A stretch of DNA of 64,000 nucleotides from Saprospiraceae bacterium. Its GTDB lineage: Bacteria > Bacteroidota > Bacteroidia > Chitinophagales > Saprospiraceae. Shown here piece by piece: positions 53,601-61,051 of this stretch. Numbering within the stretch: position 1 is the first letter of the stretch; every line of letters starts with the position of its first letter. Under the pieces are notes generated by a model. It was not told the DNA's origin, searched no databases, and saw nothing but the letters and a program-made list of their open reading frames with translations. The stretch spans positions 230,454 through 294,453 of the forward strand of contig JAKVCV010000011.1 of the NCBI GenBank assembly GCA_022448945.1, written 5' to 3'. The translations under genes were made by a program, and so were the position numbers.

Positions 53601-53720
53601 ATAGTTAAAATCAATTTCGCCATTTAATTGAACTATTTTGCCAGTGACGTTAAATAATTCTTTTGCTACATCTGCAGCTTTCCCAATACTTAATTGCAAT
53701 CGAGTATATTTCGTATTCAT
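50688..53720 (-). CDS. Three-domain fusion: APH-type kinase, M23-like peptidase fold and class-III aminotransferase
   Basis: A 1010-residue protein. Residues about 1-330 are an aminoglycoside-phosphotransferase-like kinase (IIHNDLNDNNILVN catalytic loop, VTAIDFGDAVY metal site). About 420-565 is an M23/LytM-like beta domain with HLGTDFWVP and HLHFQI zinc motifs, YGHLNKD between them. About 600-1010 is a class-III PLP aminotransferase with SDEVQVGCGRMGTTFWGFE and the lysine in TIGKPIGNGHPLGAVV. The last domain resembles ethanolamine-phosphate phospho-lyase, so the kinase may make the phosphorylated amino-alcohol it consumes. Such fusions are known but uncharacterised. An aldose-epimerase gene lies 34 bp upstream. 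Confidence 0.88.
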   Translation of the reverse strand: MNTKYTRLQLSIGKAADVAKELFNVTGKIVQLNGEIDFNYKIICNNSEKYVLKISRPDVEHSYLDFQQKLLEYIADSPEIIAPKVVLDLNGNAIGSVIDQNGKLRYVRLYTWIDGRLWSSVNPLPNRLRFSLGVKSGLLTKALEGFDHPIAHRQLEWDNSQAEWVFNFSHLFDGKQKELILHFHVLIKQRLPQLNKLRKSIIHNDLNDNNILVNTDMLNPEVVTAIDFGDAVYTSIINDLGVAGMYLPIGQSDALAAILPFVKGYNKSFPLQEKELEMLYVSIAIRLVISLTKAAINNAREPENKYHQISTKGAWEVLEKWYSVNETFATYRFRKACGYSVHPEEKEFQNWALTQNRNLNDLFPELDKQKAHALDLSVESSFSGHISDIENIDKMTFRFSQLQKQVPESIIAGGYLEARCFYSTDAYKIESNQGYEYRTIHLGTDFWVPSNTSVAALFDATIFSVFNNENNKDYGPTVILKHEYDKDNFFYTLYGHLNKDCLKNIKEGQKVKAGDIIAKTGEYHENGGWIPHLHFQIILNMLGNTNNFPGVCRPSEMIVWSAVCPDPNLLFRIPELDPKSSKTNKELIDYRKQHLGKGLSLQYNVPIKMVRGDGVYLIDQFGQKYLDTVNNVAHVGHEYPEVVKAGQQQMAMLNTNTRYLHKNINEFTAELLSTLPQKLSVVHFVNSGSEANELALRMVKTATGQKDIIASEVGYHGNTNACIEISSYKFDGKGGNGAPEHTHIIPLPDCFRGKYRGKNTGLRYAEHVLEQINNIKHKGRGLAGFIIEPIISCGGQVVLPKEFLSKAYEHVRNAGGYCISDEVQVGCGRMGTTFWGFELYDVIPDIITIGKPIGNGHPLGAVVCTREIADKFANGMEYFNTFGGNPVSCAIGKVVLDTIKKEKLQENALKVGEYLKKALLKLAKKHPVIADIRGHGLFLGIELTDKMLNPIPEKVSYLANRMKEEGVLMSVDGPNHNVLKIKPPIIFNRKNAEELIKILTKIMKEDFMKL

Positions 53721-53754
53721 ATTACCTGTTTTTTGGCTTATACATTTTTATAAA

Positions 53755-54669
53755 CTAAAACACTTCTTCAATAACCCAAGAAACCTTATAATGCTCACCT
53801 GGCTGTAATTCTTTAGTGCCTAGACCATTATTGTAGCAATCTGCGGCTGCGGTCATAGGTTCAATAGCAATACTCTGTCTATGTGATGGTATATACAACT
53901 GGACATATTGTCTTGCATTTTCCAATTCCGTTTTGATATTAATTTTATATTCGGGTGTTTTATAGCCAATAGTAGGTTGATTTAAAATAAACCCATCGTC
54001 AAATTCCTGGTTACTTAAATTTAAGGGGTTCGGGAAAATTGAATTTATAGTTTTAATAGGGATCATTCTATCGTCGGCTATAATTTTTGTACTACTATCC
54101 ATATAAAGTTCACTTTGATTAAGGTTTTTGCTATAGAAATATGGATGCCAGCCTAGACTAAAAGGAAAAGATCTTATACCAATGTTTTTAATTTCAATGT
54201 ATAATTTTAAACAATTATCATTTAGTATATAGGTTAGGGTAATTTCATAAGGGAATGGAAATCCTTTTGAGGTTCCTATTTCTTTATAGCAATAAGAGAC
54301 AGAAGCAGAATCTTCAGTGTTCGTTAAATTCACTATGTTAAAAGTGTTTTTGTAGACCAGACCGTGCATAGCGTGTCCTCTTGAAGTTTCATTACAAGCC
54401 AATTGATAACTATTGTTCTTGTAACTATATTTACCATCTTTTATTCTATTGGCAAAGGGAAACAGAATAGCCGAACAAGAACTGTTTAAATAGCTTTCAT
54501 TTCCTTCTTTGTTAATAATATTGTTTATAATAGTTTTGTTTTTAAAATATAATTGCTGTAAAGAAGCCCCTCTCATTGGATGAATTACCGCTTTTGTTCC
54601 TTTGGAGTTTGAAATCGTGCAGGAATTGAATTTAATATTTGTTTGTTTTTGAAAAGCAATATTATACAT
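53755..54669 (-). CDS. Aldose 1-epimerase-like protein
   Basis: A 304-residue galactose-mutarotase fold protein. The recognisable stations are FPFANRIKDGKYSYKNNSYQ, GHAMHGLVYKNTF with the catalytic-type histidine, FPFSLGWHPYF with the second His, and ELQPGEHYKVSWVIE at the end. It equilibrates sugar anomers or is a YeaD-like relative. It directly precedes the large fusion gene (34-bp gap), so they may be co-transcribed, though their link is unclear. Confidence 0.85.
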   Translation of the reverse strand: MYNIAFQKQTNIKFNSCTISNSKGTKAVIHPMRGASLQQLYFKNKTIINNIINKEGNESYLNSSCSAILFPFANRIKDGKYSYKNNSYQLACNETSRGHAMHGLVYKNTFNIVNLTNTEDSASVSYCYKEIGTSKGFPFPYEITLTYILNDNCLKLYIEIKNIGIRSFPFSLGWHPYFYSKNLNQSELYMDSSTKIIADDRMIPIKTINSIFPNPLNLSNQEFDDGFILNQPTIGYKTPEYKINIKTELENARQYVQLYIPSHRQSIAIEPMTAAADCYNNGLGTKELQPGEHYKVSWVIEEVF

Positions 54670-54853
54670 GACGGATTTGTTTTACATGAAATGTATCATC
54701 ATGTAAAGTTATAAAAAGTATATTCCGGATATATAAAAAACAGTTAGTTTTCTATTAAATGAAATAATGTATTCCCAAAACGACCAACAAAAGACTTTTT
54801 AATAGAATAGCGCTTCAAATATTCATTTTGAGAATTTTTTGATTAAAAAGTTA

Positions 54854-54861
54854 TATCTTTG
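54854..54861 (+). promoter_or_regulatory. Probable -7 element of the SDR gene
   Basis: TATCTTTG fits the TAnnTTTG consensus and lies about 38 bp before the start codon. A TTTTG at 54826-54830 could serve as the -33 box with a slightly long 23-nt spacer. Confidence 0.55.
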
Positions 54862-54898
54862 CATGAATCAAAAATAAATCAATAAAATTCAATCAGTT

Positions 54899-55759
54899 AT
54901 GACACAAATAAAAAACAGATGCGTTCTTGTTACAGGCGGTGCCTCAGGGATAGGAAAGCTCATTGCAAAAAGCTGTTTAGAGCAACGCGCTTATAAAGTT
55001 ATATTATGGGATATTAACGAAGTCAATCTTTTAAAGACTAAGGATGAATTTGCTAACCTAGGTTATGAAGTTGATACAGATGTTGTTGATGTTGCAGACT
55101 TAGATGATGTATTAAGGGCATCTAAACGTGTAAAAGACACCTATACTACAGTAGATATTTTGTTTAATAATGCTGGAATTGTTGTGGGAAAACCTTTTGT
55201 AGACCATTCGCATAGGGATATCGCTAAAACTATAAATATTAACACTTTAGCATTAATGCACATTGCTTCGGAATTTTTACCAGGAATGATAGATCAGTGT
55301 GAGGGGCATCTAATTAATATTGCTTCTGCAGCGGGCTTAATAGCCAATCCGAATATGTCTGTTTATGCTTCCAGTAAATGGGCAGTCATAGGATGGTCTG
55401 AATCTGTAAGGTTGGAAATGGAAGCAGCGTCAACAGGAGTACAAGTTACTACTGTCATGCCAGGATATATAAGTACAGGAATGTTTGATGGAGCTAAAGC
55501 TCCTTTTATGACACCTACTTTAACACCTGAATATATTGTTGAAAAGATTATGAAAGCAGTCAAGAACAATGAAATTATACTACAGGAACCCTTTATGGTA
55601 AAATCAGTTCCTGTAATGAAAGGTATTTTGCCACAAAAAGTTTTTGATTTTCTTGCCAAAAAGGTATTTAAGGTACACAATACTATGGACGAATTCAAAG
55701 GCCGTCCCGAAGATGAAGCAGTTCCTGACAAAGAAAACCTAAAAGTAGGCAATAAGTAA
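54899..55759 (+). CDS. Short-chain dehydrogenase/reductase
   Basis: A 286-residue classical SDR oxidoreductase. The NAD(P)-binding TGGASGIGK (residues about 12-20), NNAG motif (NNAGIVVGKP) and the catalytic YASSK (NMSVYASSKWAVIGWSE, with the preceding serine in NIASAAG) are all present. A C-terminal extension (about 235-286) continues past the usual domain. The substrate is not evident. It is monocistronic and ends at a strong hairpin terminator. Confidence 0.9.
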   Translation: MTQIKNRCVLVTGGASGIGKLIAKSCLEQRAYKVILWDINEVNLLKTKDEFANLGYEVDTDVVDVADLDDVLRASKRVKDTYTTVDILFNNAGIVVGKPFVDHSHRDIAKTININTLALMHIASEFLPGMIDQCEGHLINIASAAGLIANPNMSVYASSKWAVIGWSESVRLEMEAASTGVQVTTVMPGYISTGMFDGAKAPFMTPTLTPEYIVEKIMKAVKNNEIILQEPFMVKSVPVMKGILPQKVFDFLAKKVFKVHNTMDEFKGRPEDEAVPDKENLKVGNK

Positions 55760-55790
55760 CAGTTCATTGAATGCTGTTTTAATATAGGAT

Positions 55791-55826
55791 AAGGCCATAA
55801 TAAATTACATAGTTTATTATGGCCTT
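55791..55826 (+). terminator. Terminator of the SDR gene
   Basis: AAGGCCATAATAAA (55791-55804) pairs with TTTATTATGGCCTT (55813-55826), a perfect 14-bp stem with an 8-nt loop, followed by a T-run. It lies between convergent genes and may also end meaB transcription. Confidence 0.9.
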
Positions 55827-55888
55827 TTTTTACTTTTATAATTTAAAGTGGATAAACTGAATTTAATTTATTGCAATAAATTATTTTT

Positions 55889-56974
55889 TTAATCTGTTTG
55901 TTTTTTAAATAATTCAAGCAGTAATTTGCCAGCAGTAAAAGGGGATAGGTCTCCTTCGATTACATTTTTTTCAATTTTCGTATATTCTTTTTTTATTTCT
56001 GGGTTTTGAAAGAAAAGGGTTTTTAGTTGTTGACTGACACTTTCTTCTAGCCAGTATTTGGCTTGTTGTTTCCTGTTTTGAGCAAAAAAACCATTATCTA
56101 TAGTTGTTTTGTGATAGTTTTTTATACTACTCCAGATTTTATCTAATCCAGTATTATTGAGCGCTGAACAAATTTCAGCCTTAGCAGTCCATCCACTATG
56201 TTTTGCAGGTAAAAGGTGTAAAGCATTTTTGTATTGCTTACTTGTAAGTTTTGCTGCTTCAATTCCTTCTCCATCTGCTTTATTTATCGCAATGAGGTCA
56301 GCCATTTCCATAATCCCTCGTTTTATTCCTTGTAGTTCATCCCCAGAATTAGGTAAAAGCAATAAAAGAAAGAAGTCCACCATAGAATGTACGGCTGTTT
56401 CAGATTGCCCAACACCAACCGTTTCAATAATGATATTATTGTATCCTGCAGCTTCACAAAGGATAATGGTTTCCCTGGTTTTTCTAGCTACACCTCCAAG
56501 TGAATCGTTTGCAGGAGAAGGGCGGATAAATACTTTTGGCTCGATTGTTAATTCTTCCATTCTTGTTTTGTCCCCCAGTATACTTCCTTTAGTAGTCTGG
56601 CTACTAGGGTCAATTGCTAATACTGCTAAATTCTCTCCATTATTTAGAATCACCTTGCCAAAGCCATTAATAAAGGTGCTTTTTCCAACTCCCGGTGTTC
56701 CTGTTAATCCTATGCGCAGGGAATTTCCACTATATGGCAAACATTTTTCGATAATTTTTTGAGCTAGAATCTGATGTTTTTCCTGCCGGCTTTCTATAAG
56801 CGTTATTGCCTGACTCAACACTACTCGGTTTGAGGACCTGATGCCATTAATAAATTCTTGTAAACTTAGCTGTTCAACTTGCTTAGGTTTAAAAGCTTTA
56901 TTAATGTTAGATTTAACTGTTTTTCCCTTTGAAATATGTAGGCGACTATTCTTTTTGGGAGGGTTATTCTCCAT
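55889..56974 (-). CDS. meaB: Methylmalonyl-CoA mutase-associated GTPase MeaB
   Basis: A G3E-family GTPase chaperone that protects and gates cofactor loading of B12-dependent methylmalonyl-CoA mutase. P-loop GLTGTPGVGKSTFINGFG at about 108, switch motifs AIDPSSQTTKGSILGDKTRM and IETVGVGQSETAV, and base motif INKADGEG are present. At 361 residues it has a slightly extended basic N terminus. The mutase genes are not in the window. Confidence 0.94.
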   Translation of the reverse strand: MENNPPKKNSRLHISKGKTVKSNINKAFKPKQVEQLSLQEFINGIRSSNRVVLSQAITLIESRQEKHQILAQKIIEKCLPYSGNSLRIGLTGTPGVGKSTFINGFGKVILNNGENLAVLAIDPSSQTTKGSILGDKTRMEELTIEPKVFIRPSPANDSLGGVARKTRETIILCEAAGYNNIIIETVGVGQSETAVHSMVDFFLLLLLPNSGDELQGIKRGIMEMADLIAINKADGEGIEAAKLTSKQYKNALHLLPAKHSGWTAKAEICSALNNTGLDKIWSSIKNYHKTTIDNGFFAQNRKQQAKYWLEESVSQQLKTLFFQNPEIKKEYTKIEKNVIEGDLSPFTAGKLLLELFKKQTD

Positions 56975-57178
56975 ATATAAAAGTTTAATAAAATATGCTA
57001 CAAATATCTTAGCATCCCTTTTTCATTAACCAAGATACAATATATACACCTAGTTACATAATTTAAACACATTGCTTAAGTTATAAAATTAAAAACTACT
57101 CTTAATAGTTATATTTATTTCTTTTATGTTTTTTTTGTAATTTAAATTCAAAACTTTGATTGTTATTTGTATTTAGTT

Positions 57179-57448
57179 ATGAAAGAGCTTTTTATAATTT
57201 TAGTGTATTTACCCTTAACTACATTTGGTCAGTTAGATTCTGCTTGTTATCTCGTTCCTGATATTGGCCCATGCTTTGGAGCTATTACCAAGTATTATTA
57301 TGATTCGAATACTAACAATTGTCAATCTTTTATCTGTGATGGGGTCGTCCCTTTTAATACACTTCAGGAATGTGAGAATAATTGTCTTAATAATACAGTT
57401 TCAATCGGAGTAATTGATCAAAAAATAAAAAAGGATTATTGTATATAA
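57179..57448 (+). CDS. Kunitz-type (BPTI-like) exported protein; reading frame likely interrupted by a frameshift
   Basis: An 89-residue protein in the annotated frame: signal peptide (about 1-17) then a Kunitz-like domain with six cysteines at 23, 32, 48, 53, 65 and 69. Spacings of 8 and 15 residues before and 3 after match BPTI exactly; the C48-C53 interval is 3 residues shorter because YGG is missing. The P1 position after the second Cys is Phe33, suggesting a chymotrypsin-like specificity. The frame ends at 57448, but the -1 frame from 57433 to 57546 reads GLLYIMNIVGQII and ends VLFYVFSDGTVQKRIILE, a T9SS-like tail. Start ATG 57179 preferred over TTG 57167. Confidence 0.65.
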   Translation: MKELFIILVYLPLTTFGQLDSACYLVPDIGPCFGAITKYYYDSNTNNCQSFICDGVVPFNTLQECENNCLNNTVSIGVIDQKIKKDYCI

Positions 57449-57546
57449 TGAATATTGTGGGACAAATTATACCCCCGAAAAAAAATACAGTTTTGTTTTA
57501 TGTATTTTCAGATGGAACGGTTCAAAAACGAATTATATTGGAATAG
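57433..57546 (+). other. T9SS-like C-terminal tail in the -1 frame of the Kunitz gene
   Basis: About 37 codons in the -1 frame relative to the Kunitz gene encode GLLYIMNIVGQIIPPKKN followed by VLFYVFSDGTVQKRIILE and a stop. The IxGxx...LFYxxxDGTVxKRIxxE pattern is a common ending of Bacteroidota sorting domains. It joins the Kunitz frame at an A AAA AAG heptamer. Positions of the A-run are hard to count by eye and may be off by one. Confidence 0.55.
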
Positions 57547-57613
57547 AAATATTTTCAACGTTTAAAGCGCTAAAATTGTCTTATCAATTTACAATTGTTT
57601 GAGGCAATAAATA

Positions 57614-57647
57614 AAACTGACTTTCAATTGCGGTTGAAAGTCAGTTT
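57614..57647 (+). terminator. Hairpin terminator after the Kunitz gene
   Basis: AAACTGACTTTCAA (57614-57627) pairs exactly with TTGAAAGTCAGTTT (57634-57647) around a 6-nt loop, 14 bp. It lies beyond the end of the -1 frame tail (57546), consistent with the tail belonging to the same transcript. The stop at 57448 also precedes it. Confidence 0.8.
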
Positions 57648-57797
57648 ATTGTTGTTGAATTTAGCATACTATTTTTTTATCTTATAGGCATTTATTTTGT
57701 TTTATTAAGGAAAAAGATTTTAATTATATATGATTAAGGAACTTGATTTTAAATTGATGTTGCAACTATGCCCCTTTGCAAAATATAAAAATATTAT

Positions 57798-58103
57798 CTA
57801 AGCTATTGCAGCATACTTTTTTTCTACTTTAAATAAAGATTTAATATTTTTTACCAGAATTTTTAGTGTTTGATGTTGTGTGTAATTATCTGAAATCAAT
57901 TTTAGTTTAATTGTTTTGTTATTCCTATTTCTAATTTTTTGTACACGTTTAATAAGTACATTACCTTTTTTAGTAACAATTGCATATAAGTCATTTTCTT
58001 CAATGGTTTCTATGCAATCAATAGTACAGCACAATACCATATCTCCATTGGAAATCGTTGGAGCCATAGAATCTCCTTTAATATAAAAAGCTATGTTATT
58101 CAT
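57798..58103 (-). CDS. S24 (LexA/CI-type) peptidase domain without DNA-binding domain
   Basis: A roughly 101-residue protein that is only the S24 self-cleaving domain: catalytic Ser in KGDSMAPTISNGDMVLC and Lys in VLIKRVQKI. The N-terminal helix-turn-helix of LexA- or phage-repressor relatives is absent, and no fitting frame for it is seen just upstream. I start at ATG 58103; a GTG at 58133 would add 10 residues. A 5-bp inverted repeat ACACA-TTT-TGTGT (58130-58142) lies over the upstream region. It might be a signal-peptidase-like relative or a remnant; the function is unknown. Confidence 0.65.
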   Translation of the reverse strand: MNNIAFYIKGDSMAPTISNGDMVLCCTIDCIETIEENDLYAIVTKKGNVLIKRVQKIRNRNNKTIKLKLISDNYTQHQTLKILVKNIKSLFKVEKKYAAIA

Positions 58104-58296
58104 TAAAAGTTTTATTTTGGATATTTTACACACATTTTGTGTTTAAAAAGGTAAATTATAAACCATATAATTTTAATCTTAATTAAATATACAACAATAT
58201 GTTTTAAAAAGCAAATTTATTTCCACTTTTTGTTTTTTATTAACGTATATTTATAGATATGTTTCTGTTTTTGAGTATTATTATTAATATATCGTA

Positions 58297-58920
58297 ATGA
58301 TAAAAGGTAACATTAGTCGAGTAAATTTTTTGTGCGTATTTATTGTATTATTTTTTTGTGAAACTATAATTTCTCAAGAATGGTCTTTGGCTAAAGAGAA
58401 GAATGGGGTTAAGGTATTTACAAGAAAAATTCCAGGGTGGGGTATTAAAGAGTATAAAGTTATATTTCAGGTCAAATCTAGTTTAAAAAAAGTTATAAGA
58501 ATACTGAAAGATGTACCTAGTAGATATCATTGGATACACAATACAATTGAAGTAAGAGAAATAGCGCGCCCCAACAGTGATATTGTATTCATATATAATC
58601 GTATTAATGCCCCATGGCCTGTTTCGGACCGCGATAATATTACAAAGTTTTCGTTTTCATATCCTTCTAATAAATCTGTTAGGATAGACATGCAGGTTAT
58701 AATAACACATGCAAAGGCACCAATATATGATGGGATTGTTAGGATTCGACGCTTGGAAGGGCACTGGTTAATAAATGCCAAAGACAATGGATATATAGAA
58801 ATAATTCAGCAATGTGTTGCTGAACCAGGAGGTAATATTCCAGATTGGTTGGCAAATTCTGCGGCTGTTGATAGTCCTTATAACTCGATGTACAACTTAA
58901 AAAAGTATATTGAAAGGTAG
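58297..58920 (+). CDS. Exported START-domain protein
   Basis: A 207-residue protein with an N-terminal signal sequence (about 1-27) and one START/SRPBCC-type lipid-binding domain: EWSLAKEKNGVKVFTRKIPG, GIKEYKVIFQVKSSLKKVIR, YNRINAPWPVSDRDNITKFS and IIQQCVAEPGGNIPDWLANS are the usual START stations. Bacteroidota often encode such proteins singly; they bind a hydrophobic ligand in the periplasm. It lies between an S24-like gene and holB. Confidence 0.85.
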   Translation: MIKGNISRVNFLCVFIVLFFCETIISQEWSLAKEKNGVKVFTRKIPGWGIKEYKVIFQVKSSLKKVIRILKDVPSRYHWIHNTIEVREIARPNSDIVFIYNRINAPWPVSDRDNITKFSFSYPSNKSVRIDMQVIITHAKAPIYDGIVRIRRLEGHWLINAKDNGYIEIIQQCVAEPGGNIPDWLANSAAVDSPYNSMYNLKKYIER

Positions 58921-58984
58921 CTTATATTTGAATTTTTACTTTTAATTCAGTAGTACTAGGTCCAGAAATTATTATTAATAAGAT

Positions 58985-60142
58985 TTATACTTTTGCAATT
59001 TTTTTCATCTTTAAAATGTGATGGACTTTAATCGAAATATCCATAAATACGATACGTGGATTTCCGTTTCTTTCAATATGATATGAAGCCTCATCAAAAA
59101 GTCTGACTAGTAGATTAAGTCCATCTATATCAATAATTTTGACCATTTTTTTGGCAGTGCTACTTTCTGTTTTTTGCAAACGCGCTTCCATCTTATCCCC
59201 TAAGAAGTACATACATAATAACTCTTTAAGAAAATAAAGGGCATATTCGAAAAATAAAATTTGATCTTTTCGTCCAGTTTTAATAAAAAAATCTTTTTCT
59301 GGATGTTTTCCACTAATAAAACCGTCTACCCATTGAACCATATCTTTGGGTTTCCCCTCGTAGCATACATTCATCCAATAAGCAAAAATATTAGAATAAT
59401 TATTATCGTGTTCATTTAATAATAATTGGCCTTTATTGTAGTTCCCATTAGCTAGATAGCTAATTTTTTGTGCTCTAGGGACAGGAATGTTGTATTGTTT
59501 TATCAGAAAATCTGACATTTGTTTGTCTCCCAATTTTGGAAGTTTTATTAGCTGACACCGCGAAACAATAGTATTGAGAATTTTATCAGGCTGTTCAGAA
59601 ATTAGCAAAAAAATTGTATTTGGGCGGGGCTCCTCTATAAGTTTTAAGAGCCGATTACCTTCTTTTCCTAAAAATTCAGGCAACCACAAAATCATTATTT
59701 TAAACCTTCCTTCAATAGCTTTATAACTTAACCTTTGAACAATAGATACACATTCGTCTTTGGTTATATTTCCTTGTTTATTTTCCGCATTAAGTTCTTC
59801 TAACCACTGATCAATACTCATATATGGATTATTAAGAACACTTACCCTCCATTCTTTAATAAAATCAGTGCTTATCTTTTTTGGACCAATTGTCGGATAA
59901 GAAAAATGCAGGTCGGGATGTATTAATTTTGATGTTTTTAAACAGGAATTACATAGACCGCAAGCATCGTGTTCATCATGTTTTTCACATAGAAGATATT
60001 GAGCATATGCCAATGCTAGAGCTAATGCACCATTCCCTTGTTTACCGAGAAAGAGCTGAGCATGAGCTGTTCGGCCTGTATGAAAACTATCTATAAGCTT
60101 TGTTTTTATTTTTGAGTGCCCAATTACCTCTTTAAATAGCAT
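58985..60142 (-). CDS. holB: DNA polymerase III delta' subunit
   Basis: Stator subunit of the clamp loader. The AAA+ fold of 385 residues keeps a degenerate Walker A (LGKQGNGALALALAY), a zinc-binding cysteine cluster (CEKHDEHDACGLCNSCLKTS), and the SRC motif in TIVSRCQLIKLP. LLKLIEEPRPNTIFLLISE is also diagnostic. It is larger at the C terminus than minimal HolB. It is divergent from the PTPS/QueD-like gene. Confidence 0.92.
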   Translation of the reverse strand: MLFKEVIGHSKIKTKLIDSFHTGRTAHAQLFLGKQGNGALALALAYAQYLLCEKHDEHDACGLCNSCLKTSKLIHPDLHFSYPTIGPKKISTDFIKEWRVSVLNNPYMSIDQWLEELNAENKQGNITKDECVSIVQRLSYKAIEGRFKIMILWLPEFLGKEGNRLLKLIEEPRPNTIFLLISEQPDKILNTIVSRCQLIKLPKLGDKQMSDFLIKQYNIPVPRAQKISYLANGNYNKGQLLLNEHDNNYSNIFAYWMNVCYEGKPKDMVQWVDGFISGKHPEKDFFIKTGRKDQILFFEYALYFLKELLCMYFLGDKMEARLQKTESSTAKKMVKIIDIDGLNLLVRLFDEASYHIERNGNPRIVFMDISIKVHHILKMKKIAKV

Positions 60143-60444
60143 AATTATAACTTACTAATTATATATTAATATAATGTGATGAAAAATATAAAAGCAAATG
60201 TCTACCCTAGGCAATCTTCAAATTCGAAATAATTTTTTCATTTTAAAAGTGATAAAAAATATATCATATTATGAACAGAAGAAATATTTATTGTTTTTTA
60301 TTTAACCCAGAGTATTTAATATCTTTTTAAATGTTTAGAGTATTTTTGAGTATTCCCTAAATTAATTTTATATTAAGTATAAAACTAATTTAGGCATTCA
60401 TTTTTCCCATTTTCTGAATATAAAAGTAAACTTTTTATAAAGAT
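60143..60444. other. Intergenic region between holB and PTPS/QueD homologue
   Basis: About 300 bp, very AT-rich, without coding frame. Divergent promoters are expected but no clean consensus pair was found. Confidence 0.4.
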
Positions 60445-60855
60445 ATGTATATTTCTGTATTTCGCAAAGCTCATTTTAATGCTGCCCATCGCTTGCATAA
60501 TCCAAATTGGTCAGATGAGAAGAATAAAATGGTTTTTGGCCTTTGTAATAATCCGAATTATCATGGCCACAATTATCAACTAGAAGTTAAACTTAGTGGA
60601 GAAGTTGATAAAGAAACTGGCTATTTAATTGATTTAAAAGATTTAACAAATATTATAAAAACTCATGTGGAACTAAAGTTCGACCATAAAAATTTAAATT
60701 TAGAGTTAGAGGAATTTAAAGAATTGAATCCTACAGTTGAAAATATAGCCTACGTAATTTGGGGTATTTTGCGCAATCAATTGGATAAAAGGTTTGATAT
60801 AATGGTGCGCTTATATGAAACACCATATAACTATGTGGAATATGATGGCAGATAA
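60445..60855 (+). CDS. queD: 6-pyruvoyl-tetrahydropterin synthase / QueD family protein
   Basis: A 136-residue T-fold enzyme. Zinc histidines are in HFNAAHRLHNP and NYHGHNYQLEV; the Cys-containing CNNPNYHGHNY, GYLIDLKDLTN and KFDHKNLNLE with the catalytic Asp-His pair follow, and PTVENIAYVIW carries the pterin-binding glutamate. QueD (6-carboxy-tetrahydropterin synthase for queuosine) is the usual role in bacteria; a tetrahydropterin synthase is the alternative and cannot be excluded because no queC or queE is adjacent. Confidence 0.88.
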   Translation: MYISVFRKAHFNAAHRLHNPNWSDEKNKMVFGLCNNPNYHGHNYQLEVKLSGEVDKETGYLIDLKDLTNIIKTHVELKFDHKNLNLELEEFKELNPTVENIAYVIWGILRNQLDKRFDIMVRLYETPYNYVEYDGR

Positions 60856-61051
60856 ATATACTGCTGTTTTTTTTGGGCCAATTATTGTTAATTACTTTTA
60901 ATTAATACGGGTTGCTTTCTGAATATATGTTTAGAAGTATCTTTAAATATTTTAAAGGTATAATTGTTTTTGGGGTATAAAAGCACAAACTTCAAAAATT
61001 TATCCGTACTGTTATAACAAATAGTGAACTGGTATTATAGCATTGATTAAA

